Notes under the pieces: model-generated
Database searches by the model: none
What the model was told of the DNA's origin: nothing
Seen by the model: only the letters and a program-made list of their open reading frames with translations
Translations under genes and position numbers: made by a program
Shown here: in pieces, positions 1-7,429 of the stretch
How positions within the stretch are numbered: position 1 is the stretch's first letter
Layout: each line of letters begins with the position of its first letter
Assembly (NCBI GenBank): GCA_020725765.1
Contig: DYEI01000162.1
Location: 1-38,546, forward strand
Direction: 5' to 3'
DNA length: 38,546 bases
Origin: Anaerolinea sp.
GTDB taxonomy: Bacteria; Chloroflexota; Anaerolineae; SpSt-313

Positions 1-209
1 ACCGCGCCGCTGCCGCTCGGCATGTCCCGAACAGCGGTGTGTACGGCGGGCGGTCCGCGGGGATGGGCGCCGGGCGCTAGCTCATGCCCCGTGATGCTGT
101 GCAGCCCGACCTATAGGTAATGCATAGGGGGCGCCGGGGGTGGGGGCCCTGCCAACAGCACAGAAGAGCCTGCCCCCGAACTGAACTACACCCATCGGCC
201 ACCGACACC
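1..209. other. Unassigned left edge upstream of tlyA
   Basis: No gene is recognised here. Two short forward frames run in from the window edge, one ending at a TAG at 78-80 and one at a TAA at 118-120. Either could be the tail of an upstream gene, but neither tail resembles a family I know. The forward frame of tlyA is open back to an ATG at 120, but the extra 42 residues are Arg/Pro-rich and lie before the S4 domain, so I treat them as non-coding. Confidence 0.4.
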
Positions 210-237
210 TTGACACCCCGGCAGCCCTGGGTATTCT
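210..237 (+). promoter_or_regulatory. Sigma-70-type promoter of tlyA (probably leaderless transcript)
   Basis: A perfect -35 TTGACA (210-215) is followed after 16 bp by TATTCT (232-237, 4 of 6 matches to TATAAT). The expected transcription start, about 6-9 bp downstream, falls at 243-246, essentially on the tlyA ATG at 246. There is no purine-rich ribosome binding site before that ATG. Both facts fit a leaderless mRNA. Confidence 0.6.
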
Positions 238-245
238 TACCTCCC

Positions 246-1052
246 ATGGACAGAGTGCGGCTGGACCAACTCATGGTCGAGCGGGGGCTGGCTGAGACGC
301 GGGCGCGGGCGCAGGCCCTCATCATCGCCGGCATGGTAAGGGTCGATGGCCGGACCGTCGACAAGCCCGGCACGAGGGTGCCCGTCGACGCCCAGGTCAC
401 GGTCGAGCAGGGGCTGCCCTACGTCAGCCGCGGCGGCATCAAGCTGGCAGCTGGGCTGGACGCCTTCGGTATTGACCCGCGCGGCATGGTAGTCGCCGAC
501 GTCGGAGCGTCGACCGGGGGGTTCACCGACTGCCTCCTGCAGCGAGGCGCATCCCGGGTCTATGCCATCGATGTCGGCTACGGGCAGCTGGCCTGGACGC
601 TGCGGACCGACCCGCGGGTGGTGGTCATGGAGCGGACGAACGTGCGCTACCTGCAGTCGCTTCCCGAGCCGGTCGATCTGGTGACGATTGACGTGTCCTT
701 CATCTCTCTACGGCTGGTGCTGCCGGTGGTCGTGGGGTGGCTCAAGCCGGAGGGGGCGATCGTGGCCCTGGCCAAGCCGCAGTTTGAGGTCGGGCGGGGC
801 GAGGTCGGGCGCGGCGGAGTGGTACGCCGCCCGGAGCAGCACGTGGCCGTGTTGGGGCAGGTCGCCGACCTGGCGGCGAGCCTGGACCTGCGCCTCGAGG
901 GGGTTGTGCCCTCACCGATTGCTGGACCGGCGGGGAACCGCGAGTTCCTGGTGCATCTGGTGCGGGGAGCGCGGAGGTCGCCGGAGGACGAGGCCGCAAT
1001 GATCGACGGTGCCGTGCGGCAGGCATGGGCGCATGAGAGGCCGGAGGGCTGA
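246..1052 (+). CDS. tlyA: TlyA family rRNA (cytidine-2'-O)-methyltransferase
   Basis: Cytoplasmic methyltransferase of 268 residues, expected to 2'-O-methylate cytidines of rRNA (the TlyA/hemolysin A family). An S4 RNA-binding domain occupies about residues 1-60 ([19 protein letters not shown] start). A Rossmann-like FtsJ-type methyltransferase domain follows. Visible are the family Lys66 in [15 protein letters not shown] motif [10 protein letters not shown] (85-93), and Lys177 in [10 protein letters not shown]. The length matches the family. I chose ATG 246 because it begins the S4 domain and sits right behind a promoter; upstream in-frame sequence has no domain. No Shine-Dalgarno sequence is visible. 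The next gene begins 22 nt downstream, so the two are probably co-transcribed. Family assignment is firm; whether the 16S, the 23S or both rRNAs are modified cannot be read from the sequence. Confidence 0.93.
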   Translation: MDRVRLDQLMVERGLAETRARAQALIIAGMVRVDGRTVDKPGTRVPVDAQVTVEQGLPYVSRGGIKLAAGLDAFGIDPRGMVVADVGASTGGFTDCLLQRGASRVYAIDVGYGQLAWTLRTDPRVVVMERTNVRYLQSLPEPVDLVTIDVSFISLRLVLPVVVGWLKPEGAIVALAKPQFEVGRGEVGRGGVVRRPEQHVAVLGQVADLAASLDLRLEGVVPSPIAGPAGNREFLVHLVRGARRSPEDEAAMIDGAVRQAWAHERPEG

Positions 1053-1074
1053 GGTCTACCGAGAGGGAGGAGCC

Positions 1075-3180
1075 ATGGGCGTGCCTGTTCGCGGCTCAGA
1101 TGCCCGTCGCAATGGCCTGGGTGCCGCGGGCCGCGTCGTGTGGGCATGTGCGAGCGAGCCTGCCAATCTCGCGCTGTGGGGCGTCGTCCTTCTTGCGGCG
1201 CTCACACGCCTGTCGTGTCTTGATCTGATCGAGTTCAAGGGCGACGAGGTCGGACACCTCCTGCGCGCCCTGCGGATCCTGGAGGAGCGCCGCCTGCCCA
1301 CCGTCGGCTCGCAGGCCTCGGTCGGAATCGCGAAGCCGCCTATGATGAGCCTGCTCATGGCGATTCCACTCCTCTTTGGGCGCGACCCGCGCCTGGCGTC
1401 GGGGTTCATTGCCCTGCTTAACGTTGGGGCTGTGGGCGGCTGTTTCCTTCTGGCGCGCCGATACTACAACCTGCGGGTAGCGCTCATCGCGGCGGCCCTG
1501 TTTGCAGTGAACCCCTGGGCCATCGTCTTCTCGCGGAAAGTGTTCACCGCCGACGTGCTGGCGCCCTTTCTCGTCCTGTACCTGTACGCGCTGCACGCCG
1601 CCATCGTAGATCGGGCGGCCTGGGGATGGCTCGTCGCCGTGCTCTCGCTGGGCACCATGCTCTTGATCACCTTCTCGCCCCTGCCGCTGGCGTTGCTGCT
1701 CGTCGTGTGTGTCCTCGGCTGGCGGCGGCAGGTGCGTTGGAGGTACCTCCTGACAGGTGCGGGGCTGGCTCTGCTTTTCTTTGTGCCCTACCTCCGCGCC
1801 CAACTGGCACACTTGCGGGATGTCAAGGCCCTGGCGCAGATGGTGTTGCGGGGCGGGAGCGCTGCAGCGCCAGGGCCCGGGGCCTTGCAGGTTGCGACCT
1901 GGCTCCACTCTGGGCGCAACCTCGGGGCGCTGGCTGGGGCTGCCTTCACTTCCTTCGCCCCTGCTCACAGCCCGCTGCGAGCTCTGGACGGCGTGGCTGC
2001 GCTGCTCTTTGGGCTTGCGATTCTCGGGGTGATCGCGATGGCTGCTGAGGCGTGGGTGCGCGCGGGGAGAAGGGTCCATCGGGCTCGCTACACCCTGCTG
2101 GCTCTGTGGCTCGTCGTCTCGCTGGCCGTCGTCTCATCCGGCATCGTCCGTGTGGAGACGCAGTATCTCATCATCCTCTACCCGGCCGGCTTTATGGCTA
2201 TGGCGCTCGTAGTCGATCGGGCGTGGACGGCGCTGGCCGCTTGCGTGGGGCGCCACCGGAGTTGGGCACGCGTCGTGCAGTCTGGCCTCGGCGCTGTGCT
2301 CGGGGCTGTCGTCATCTGGCAGGTGTACTGCGTGTTCTACCTCTTTGGCTTTGTCGCCGCCCACGACACCTCGGGTGGGTACGGCGTGCCCCTTCGCTCC
2401 TGGCTCGCCATCACGGCTATGGTGCGTCGTGAGGCTGCGGCGACAGGGGTCGACGACGTATGGGCCATTGTCGAGGGGACCGACATTTCCTGCGAGCAGA
2501 CGCCTGCGATCCTGAGCTACCTGCTCGGACCGGAGCTCGAGGTCACGTTCCTCGGCCAGGGTGGCCATGAGGCGCTGCTCCTCCCGGTGGGGCGCCCGGC
2601 GCTCTACCTCCTGGCGCGGGAAGTGTCGCCTCCGGTCGAGGCGATGCTGGGCCGCCTTGGGGCGCAGGAGAGGGCTACGCTGCCCGCCAGCGCCGGCAGT
2701 GCGGCTGCGCGCGTCCTGCTTGTGCCCGGCCACACGCCTTCAGAGCTGCTCTCTCTCGTCCCGCAGCCGATCGATGAGCAGATGCTGGATTTGGGGCTCG
2801 TGCTGCTGGGCTACGAGTGGCCGGCCGACGCCCGGCCGGGGAGCCGGGTCCGCTTTGCAACCTTTTGGAGGTTTGAGGAGATCCCTGCGGCCGAGCGGGG
2901 CGTGGTCCACAGCCTCCTCAACCATCTCCTGGCGGCGGATGGGCAGAAGGTGACGCAACGCGATGGCTTTGGCCTGCCCGAGCGGCACTGGCGGCCGGGT
3001 CTCATGCTGGTGCAGTGGTTCGAGATGGAGATACCGCCTGAGGTGCCAGCCGGGGACTATACGCTGCTCACCGGCATGTACCGCCTCAGCGATCTCTCTC
3101 GTAACAGCGTGGTGGATGAATCTAACACCCCCATTGGAGACTCGATCCGGCTTGGACCCGTCCGCGTGCTCGGTGGCTGA
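1075..3180 (+). CDS. GT39/ArnT-like GT-C membrane glycosyltransferase with C-terminal beta-sandwich-like domain
   Basis: Polytopic membrane protein of 701 residues, resembling the dolichyl-phosphate-mannose (GT39/PMT/ArnT) superfamily, which transfers sugars from lipid carriers on the outer face of the membrane. The first predicted external loop carries the acidic pair Asp57-Glu58 (FKGDEVGH), followed by a KPPMMSLL segment typical of these proteins. About ten hydrophobic segments span roughly residues 30-450. The last 130 residues are soluble. They read like the ligand-like domain often found on Chloroflexota GT39 proteins (LGYEW, then PGSRVRFATFWR, HLL..DGQKVTQRDG, PAGDYTLLTGMY). Start ATG 1075 has a strong site GAGAGGGAGG at 1061-1070. 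The gene lies 22 nt behind tlyA. Donor and acceptor are unknown; the superfamily is well supported, the exact activity is not. Confidence 0.8.
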   Translation: MGVPVRGSDARRNGLGAAGRVVWACASEPANLALWGVVLLAALTRLSCLDLIEFKGDEVGHLLRALRILEERRLPTVGSQASVGIAKPPMMSLLMAIPLLFGRDPRLASGFIALLNVGAVGGCFLLARRYYNLRVALIAAALFAVNPWAIVFSRKVFTADVLAPFLVLYLYALHAAIVDRAAWGWLVAVLSLGTMLLITFSPLPLALLLVVCVLGWRRQVRWRYLLTGAGLALLFFVPYLRAQLAHLRDVKALAQMVLRGGSAAAPGPGALQVATWLHSGRNLGALAGAAFTSFAPAHSPLRALDGVAALLFGLAILGVIAMAAEAWVRAGRRVHRARYTLLALWLVVSLAVVSSGIVRVETQYLIILYPAGFMAMALVVDRAWTALAACVGRHRSWARVVQSGLGAVLGAVVIWQVYCVFYLFGFVAAHDTSGGYGVPLRSWLAITAMVRREAAATGVDDVWAIVEGTDISCEQTPAILSYLLGPELEVTFLGQGGHEALLLPVGRPALYLLAREVSPPVEAMLGRLGAQERATLPASAGSAAARVLLVPGHTPSELLSLVPQPIDEQMLDLGLVLLGYEWPADARPGSRVRFATFWRFEEIPAAERGVVHSLLNHLLAADGQKVTQRDGFGLPERHWRPGLMLVQWFEMEIPPEVPAGDYTLLTGMYRLSDLSRNSVVDESNTPIGDSIRLGPVRVLGG

Positions 3181-3434
3181 GTGGATGTCGACAGACCGAT
3201 GGCGCGGGAGGCGGGTTGCCGGCTGCGGGGGCTGTCCGCACACAGGGTCAAGGCACGGACCGGGCGCAGCTGCCCCGGCACACCTCTTCGAGTGCGCTGG
3301 CGGACAGCTCGCCACGGTGCCGCATTGAGCGCACGGTGGCGCCGAGGTCAGCTATGGGGCTTCATCGGCGCTCCCGAGCCTGGAGGAGGCGGGGTCTGAG
3401 CGGGGACGGGACTCGAGACACTCGGTGCAACAGC
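3181..3434. other. Gap between two GT-C genes, start-site uncertainty
   Basis: No promoter, terminator or RNA gene is apparent. The downstream frame is open back to 3216. An alternative ATG at 3354 has a weak GAGG eight bases before it and would add 27 mostly Arg/Gly residues to the next protein. Confidence 0.4.
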
Positions 3435-5267
3435 ATGCTCGTCAGCGAGGAAGGAGGGGGAGCGGGCGCTTCGAACCCCCTCCGGCTGCCTGCGTCTCTC
3501 CGCCGCCTCCACCGGGCCCTGCCACTGGTCGCTGTGTTGCTCGTGGCTGGCGGCCTGCGCTTCGCGGGGTTGGATTGGGATCGCGGCCTCCTCTTCCACC
3601 CGGACGAGCGGCGCATCCTGATGGTCGTGGCGGGCCTCCGCTGGCCGGAGCCGTGGGACTGGTCGCTCGTGCTCAGCCCGCGGAGCCCCCTCAACCCTCG
3701 CTTCTTCGCCTATGGATCGTTCCCCCTCTACATCCTGCATGCCCTGCGGGAGTTGCTCGGCGCGGAGCGGCTCTACCTGGCCGGACGAGCCCTGTCGGCC
3801 GGGCTGAGCCTGGCGACGGTGGTGGCGCTGTACGGCATCGGGAGCCGGCTGCAAGGACGCAGGGCCGGGCTTCTCGCCGCAGCGTTTCTGGCTGTATCGG
3901 TGCTGCCCGTGCAGCTTGCCCACTTTGGCACCGTGGACTCGCTCCTCGTGCTCCTGTGTACGCTGGTGGTATGGGCACTCATCGAGGTGGCGCAGACCGG
4001 CTCACTGCGGGCAGGGGTGGCGGGTGGCGTGCTCCTTGGCCTAGCGCTGGCCACCAAGACCAGTGCCCTGCCCCTGGCCGTGACCCTGTGGGTCGCCTGG
4101 GCGACGTGGGCCGTGCAGGCCCGCCCGCTGCCGAGGCTTTGGCGAGGCCTGGCAGGCCTGGCAACCAGCGCGGCGGCGGCCGCGGTCACCTTCGTCGTGG
4201 CCATGCCCTACGCGCTGATCGACTGGTTCCGTTTCGCCACGGCTCTGGCGCAGGAAGCGGCCATGGCCGAGGGGTCGCCGCGGGTGCCGTACGTTCTTCA
4301 GTATGTGGGGACGGTGCCGTACCTGTATCAACTCGTCGAGCTGGCGCGGTGGTCGCTCGGGCTGCCGCTCTGCCTGGTGGCGCTGGCGGGCCTGGCGTGG
4401 CTGACCTGGCGGGGCGTAGGACACCGCCGCCCTGAGGACGTCGTGATCCTGGCCTGGGTCTGGCCGTACTTTCTGGCGGTTGGCGCGTTCCACGCCAAGT
4501 TCATGCGGTACATGGCGCCACTTGTGCCCTGGCTGTGCCTGGCGGCTGCGCTCCTGCTTGTGCACATGGGGGAGCGGCCGCAAGGGACGCGGTGGCGCCG
4601 GACAGGCCCGGTCCTCGCAGGGGCGGTGCTGGCGCCGACGCTCGTCTTTGCGCTGGCTTTCACCGGTATCTATCTCCGCCCGCACCCATGGGTGGTGGCC
4701 AGCGAGTGGCTCTGCGGCACGGTGCCGGCGGGTGCCACGCTGCTGATCGAGACGTGGGACCAGCCGCTGCCCGCAGGGCCGCCGGAAGTCTGTGCCGGGC
4801 GCTACAGGGTTGTGTCCCTCGACCTCTACGCTCCCGAGGAGAGCACCAAGCTTGAGGCGCTGCTGGATGCGCTGCAGGAGGCCGACTATGTCATCCTGGC
4901 CAGCCAGCGGCAGTACGCGACGGTGCCGCGTCTGCCGGAGCGGTATCCGCTGGCCTCTGCGTACTACCGGCTGCTCCTCGGGGAACGCCTCGGGTTTCGG
5001 CTGGTACACGTGACCAGCAGCTACCCTCGCCTTGGACCGCTGGTCTTCGTGGACGAGCCCCTTGCAGGCACGGGTCTGCCCTGCCCGGTCGGAGAAGGCT
5101 GTTGGTGCGCGGGGGTCGCGTCCTGGCGTGAGGGTGAGCTCGTGGTGCACCTCGGCAGGACGGACGAGAGCTACTCGGTGTACGATCACCCACGTGCGCT
5201 GATCTTCAAGAGAGAGGCCTCACTGTCACGAGAGCAGCTGCGGGCCCTGCTGACGGGTGGCACGTAG
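3435..5267 (+). CDS. GT39-like GT-C membrane glycosyltransferase, paralogue of the giant protein's N-terminal module
   Basis: Polytopic membrane protein of 610 residues. The first external loop has FHPDER with Asp57-Glu58, then RSPLNPRFFAYGSFPLY. Repeated hydrophobic segments fill about residues 25-430, and the C-terminal 180 residues are soluble. It is collinear with residues 1-650 of the 2424-residue protein encoded at 11439. Both share HPDER, SPLNP, a PRLPERyPL..AYYR segment, LGfR...(T/S)SYP.LGP, and a closing YDHP..(L/I)IF(K/E) motif, the last in the same position. A sugar transferase acting outside the membrane on a lipid-linked donor is inferred. ATG 3435 is chosen because a Gly/Ser-rich cytosolic start runs into the first membrane helix, but no clear ribosome binding site precedes it; ATG 3354 is the alternative. 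Confidence 0.78.
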   Translation: MLVSEEGGGAGASNPLRLPASLRRLHRALPLVAVLLVAGGLRFAGLDWDRGLLFHPDERRILMVVAGLRWPEPWDWSLVLSPRSPLNPRFFAYGSFPLYILHALRELLGAERLYLAGRALSAGLSLATVVALYGIGSRLQGRRAGLLAAAFLAVSVLPVQLAHFGTVDSLLVLLCTLVVWALIEVAQTGSLRAGVAGGVLLGLALATKTSALPLAVTLWVAWATWAVQARPLPRLWRGLAGLATSAAAAAVTFVVAMPYALIDWFRFATALAQEAAMAEGSPRVPYVLQYVGTVPYLYQLVELARWSLGLPLCLVALAGLAWLTWRGVGHRRPEDVVILAWVWPYFLAVGAFHAKFMRYMAPLVPWLCLAAALLLVHMGERPQGTRWRRTGPVLAGAVLAPTLVFALAFTGIYLRPHPWVVASEWLCGTVPAGATLLIETWDQPLPAGPPEVCAGRYRVVSLDLYAPEESTKLEALLDALQEADYVILASQRQYATVPRLPERYPLASAYYRLLLGERLGFRLVHVTSSYPRLGPLVFVDEPLAGTGLPCPVGEGCWCAGVASWREGELVVHLGRTDESYSVYDHPRALIFKREASLSREQLRALLTGGT

Positions 5268-5341
5268 CGGGCCCGATATCCACAGGGCCGGCGCCTCGGG
5301 TCATGACGCGCGGCACTACATAAAGGCGGGTCCCGCTTTCC

Positions 5342-5370
5342 TTGCCCCTCACACCGGTTCCTGCTATAAT
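5342..5370 (+). promoter_or_regulatory. Extended -10 sigma-70-type promoter of the GT4/GT-C operon
   Basis: TTGCCC (5342-5347, 4 of 6) and a perfect TATAAT (5365-5370) are separated by 17 bp. A TG at 5362-5363 makes an extended -10. The predicted start of transcription is near 5377, about 50 nt before the glycosyltransferase ATG. The hexamer ACCGGT lies in the spacer at 5353-5358. Confidence 0.75.
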
Positions 5371-5426
5371 GGCGCCCGCTGTCTCCGGAGCCAATGGATG
5401 ATCATCAAGGAGCGGGGACTCTCTTC

Positions 5427-6563
5427 ATGCGAGTATTGATGGTCTTGACATATTACTACCCCCACTGGACTGGCCTGACGACGCATCCCCAGTGGGTGGC
5501 TGAGAGCCTCGTGCAGCGAGGCCATCAGGTGACGGTCCTCACCTCTCGTTTTCGGCCCGACCTGGCACTGCGGGACCGGCACAATGGCGTCGACATCGTT
5601 CGCCTGCCGACCATCGGGAGGCTGAGCCGCGGGGTGCTGATGCCCTCGTTTCCCGCGGCTTTGCTGCGGCTTGCCCGTGAGCACGACGTGGTCCAGATCA
5701 ACACGCCCATGCTCGAGGCACCTCTCGTCGTGTGGCTCGCCGAGCGAGTGGGGCGCAGGACGCTCGTTACCCACCACGGCGACCTGGTGATGCCGGCGGG
5801 CCTGTTCAACCAGTTCGTCGAGTTTACAGTCACGGCACTGATGCGTCAGGCCCTGCGCTGGGCGCCGGCCATCTCGAGCTATAGCCGGGACTATGCGGAG
5901 AACTCGAGCTTTCTGCGCCCATTCCTGGAAAAGATCACCTGTATCTATCCGCCCATCCAGATCCCTGAACCCGATCCGGAGCAGGCGCTCGCCTGGCGGC
6001 GCGAGCTCGGGCTGGAGGGCCGGCGCCTCGTGGGCTTTGCCGGCCGCTGGGTGGAGGAGAAGGGGTTCGACTTTTTGCTGCAGGCGATCCCGCGTGTGGT
6101 TGAGCAGATCCCCGGGACCCGCTTTGTCTTTGCGGGTGAGAAGAACGTAGTCTACGAGCAGTTCTACGCGCGCTGCCGGCACCTGGTCGAGCAAAACGAG
6201 GAGCACCTGGTGTTCCTGGGGTTGCTGACCGACCGGAAGAAGCTCGCGAGTTTCTACCATATGTGCGACGTCTTTGCACTGCCGAGCCGCACCGACTGTT
6301 TTGCGATGGTGCAGGTCGAGGCGATGCTCTGCGGCACGCCCGTGGTGGCCACGGACATCCCGGGTGCGCGCGTGGCGGTGCGCGAGACTGGTATGGGGCT
6401 CCTGGTGCGACCGCAGGATCCCGAGGCCCTGGCTGAGGGCCTGCTCGAGGTGCTCAAGGCACCGGAGCGATACCGGCGGACGCCGGAGGAGATCCGGCGG
6501 GTTTTCAGCCTGGAGCGCACGATCACGCAGTACGAGCAACTGCTACAGCGCCTGGCGGTCTAG
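5427..6563 (+). CDS. GT4-family glycosyltransferase (GT-B fold)
   Basis: Cytosolic or membrane-associated glycosyltransferase of 378 residues. An N-terminal GT4 acceptor domain starts MRVLMVLTYYYPHWTG, with the usual Gly-rich loop and ESLVQRGHQVTVLT. The C-terminal donor domain has GFAGRWVEEKGFDFLL and a nucleotide-sugar signature around residues 290-312 (CFAMVQVEAMLCGTPVVATD). The first acidic residue of the family's E-x7-E motif is Asp290 here, with Glu298 retained. It probably adds a sugar to a lipid carrier on the cytosolic side, supplying substrate for the GT-C enzymes encoded downstream. ATG 5427 is preferred over ATG 5394 because it begins the first beta strand and has AAGGAG-CGGGG upstream, although the spacing is long. 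It is first in the operon behind the 5342 promoter. Confidence 0.88.
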   Translation: MRVLMVLTYYYPHWTGLTTHPQWVAESLVQRGHQVTVLTSRFRPDLALRDRHNGVDIVRLPTIGRLSRGVLMPSFPAALLRLAREHDVVQINTPMLEAPLVVWLAERVGRRTLVTHHGDLVMPAGLFNQFVEFTVTALMRQALRWAPAISSYSRDYAENSSFLRPFLEKITCIYPPIQIPEPDPEQALAWRRELGLEGRRLVGFAGRWVEEKGFDFLLQAIPRVVEQIPGTRFVFAGEKNVVYEQFYARCRHLVEQNEEHLVFLGLLTDRKKLASFYHMCDVFALPSRTDCFAMVQVEAMLCGTPVVATDIPGARVAVRETGMGLLVRPQDPEALAEGLLEVLKAPERYRRTPEEIRRVFSLERTITQYEQLLQRLAV

Positions 6564-6574
6564 GCGGGGGGTCC

Positions 6575-7429
6575 ATGATCAACGAGCGGGCGCTGGAGCG
6601 GCTGCTGCGCAACGAGTCGGACGTGGCCTACAAGCGGCGCGTCCGCACGATGCTCGAGTTTCTCGAGCCCGCGCCCGGCGACCGCATCCTCGATTGTGGG
6701 TGCGGGATGGGCTTCTACCTGAAGTGCCTGACCTCGCTCAGCAAAGCGACCTGTACCGGGCTGGACTATGACGCGCAGGCACTGGCCTTTGCCCGGGAGG
6801 CGCTCGCTGGCCGCAACGTGCCGATCGTGCGGGGCGATGCGCTCCACCTGCCCTATGCAGATGCGTCGTTTGACAAGATCGTCTGCAGCGAGGTGCTCGA
6901 GCACCTGCCCGATGACCGCAGAGGGCTGGCCGAGCTGCGGCGCGTGCTGCGGCCGGGCGGCCTCCTGTGTGTGACGGTTCCCCACCGCGACTACTCCTTC
7001 TGGTACGACCCGATCAACCGCATGGCCGAGGGCCTCTTCGGCCGACCTATACGTGAGGGTCCGTTCGCGGGGATCTGGGCCAATCACCACCGGCTGTACC
7101 GTCCAGATGAGCTGGTGGCACGGCTGGAGGAAGCGGGGTTCGAGGTCGTGGAGGTGCGCAACCTGACACACTACTGCTTTCCGGGCACGCAGACCATCGT
7201 CTACACCTTTGGTAAGGGGGCGATAGAACGCGGGCTGCTACCGGAGGCGATCCTGCGCAGCACGCACCGCTTCCGCAGCGAAGACAACGCCGGGAGCCCG
7301 CTGAACCCCATCAACTGGGTCCTGGCGCTTTTCCGGGCCTTCGACCGGCTCAACACATTGGACCGCTCTGAGAAGCGGACCTATGCCAACGTCGCCGTCA
7401 AAGCTCGCAGGGGGTCTGATGCGAGATGA
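6575..7429 (+). CDS. Class I SAM-dependent methyltransferase
   Basis: Soluble methyltransferase of 284 residues with a Rossmann fold. Motif I is LDCGCGMGFYL (39-49). An acidic strand-2 end follows in GLDYDAQAL, then a DALHLPYADASFDKIVCSEV motif II/III region and a PGG turn (LRPGGLLCVTVP). These features place it with ubiquinone/menaquinone- or sugar-type small-molecule methyltransferases (Methyltransf_11-like). The last 80 residues beyond the core match nothing I recognise. It starts 11 nt after the GT4 gene behind TAGGCGGGGGG, and its stop overlaps the next start as ATGA. A role methylating a glycan, or its lipid carrier, is inferred only from its place in the glycosyltransferase operon. Confidence 0.85.
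   Translation: MINERALERLLRNESDVAYKRRVRTMLEFLEPAPGDRILDCGCGMGFYLKCLTSLSKATCTGLDYDAQALAFAREALAGRNVPIVRGDALHLPYADASFDKIVCSEVLEHLPDDRRGLAELRRVLRPGGLLCVTVPHRDYSFWYDPINRMAEGLFGRPIREGPFAGIWANHHRLYRPDELVARLEEAGFEVVEVRNLTHYCFPGTQTIVYTFGKGAIERGLLPEAILRSTHRFRSEDNAGSPLNPINWVLALFRAFDRLNTLDRSEKRTYANVAVKARRGSDAR

Noticed and set aside
1096-2079. A 327-codon minus-strand open frame over the first GT-C gene
   Set aside because: It is a low-complexity, Gln/Arg/His-rich translation opposite a membrane protein with coherent helices. It is a codon-bias shadow.
3325-3358. A promoter (TTGAGC with TATGGG) before the 3435 gene
   Set aside because: The elements are 22 bp apart and both are weak. The gene is more likely read from upstream.
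4041-5189. A 382-codon minus-strand open frame over the second GT-C gene
   Set aside because: Same reasoning: the forward protein aligns with the giant's first module, and the reverse product has no motif.
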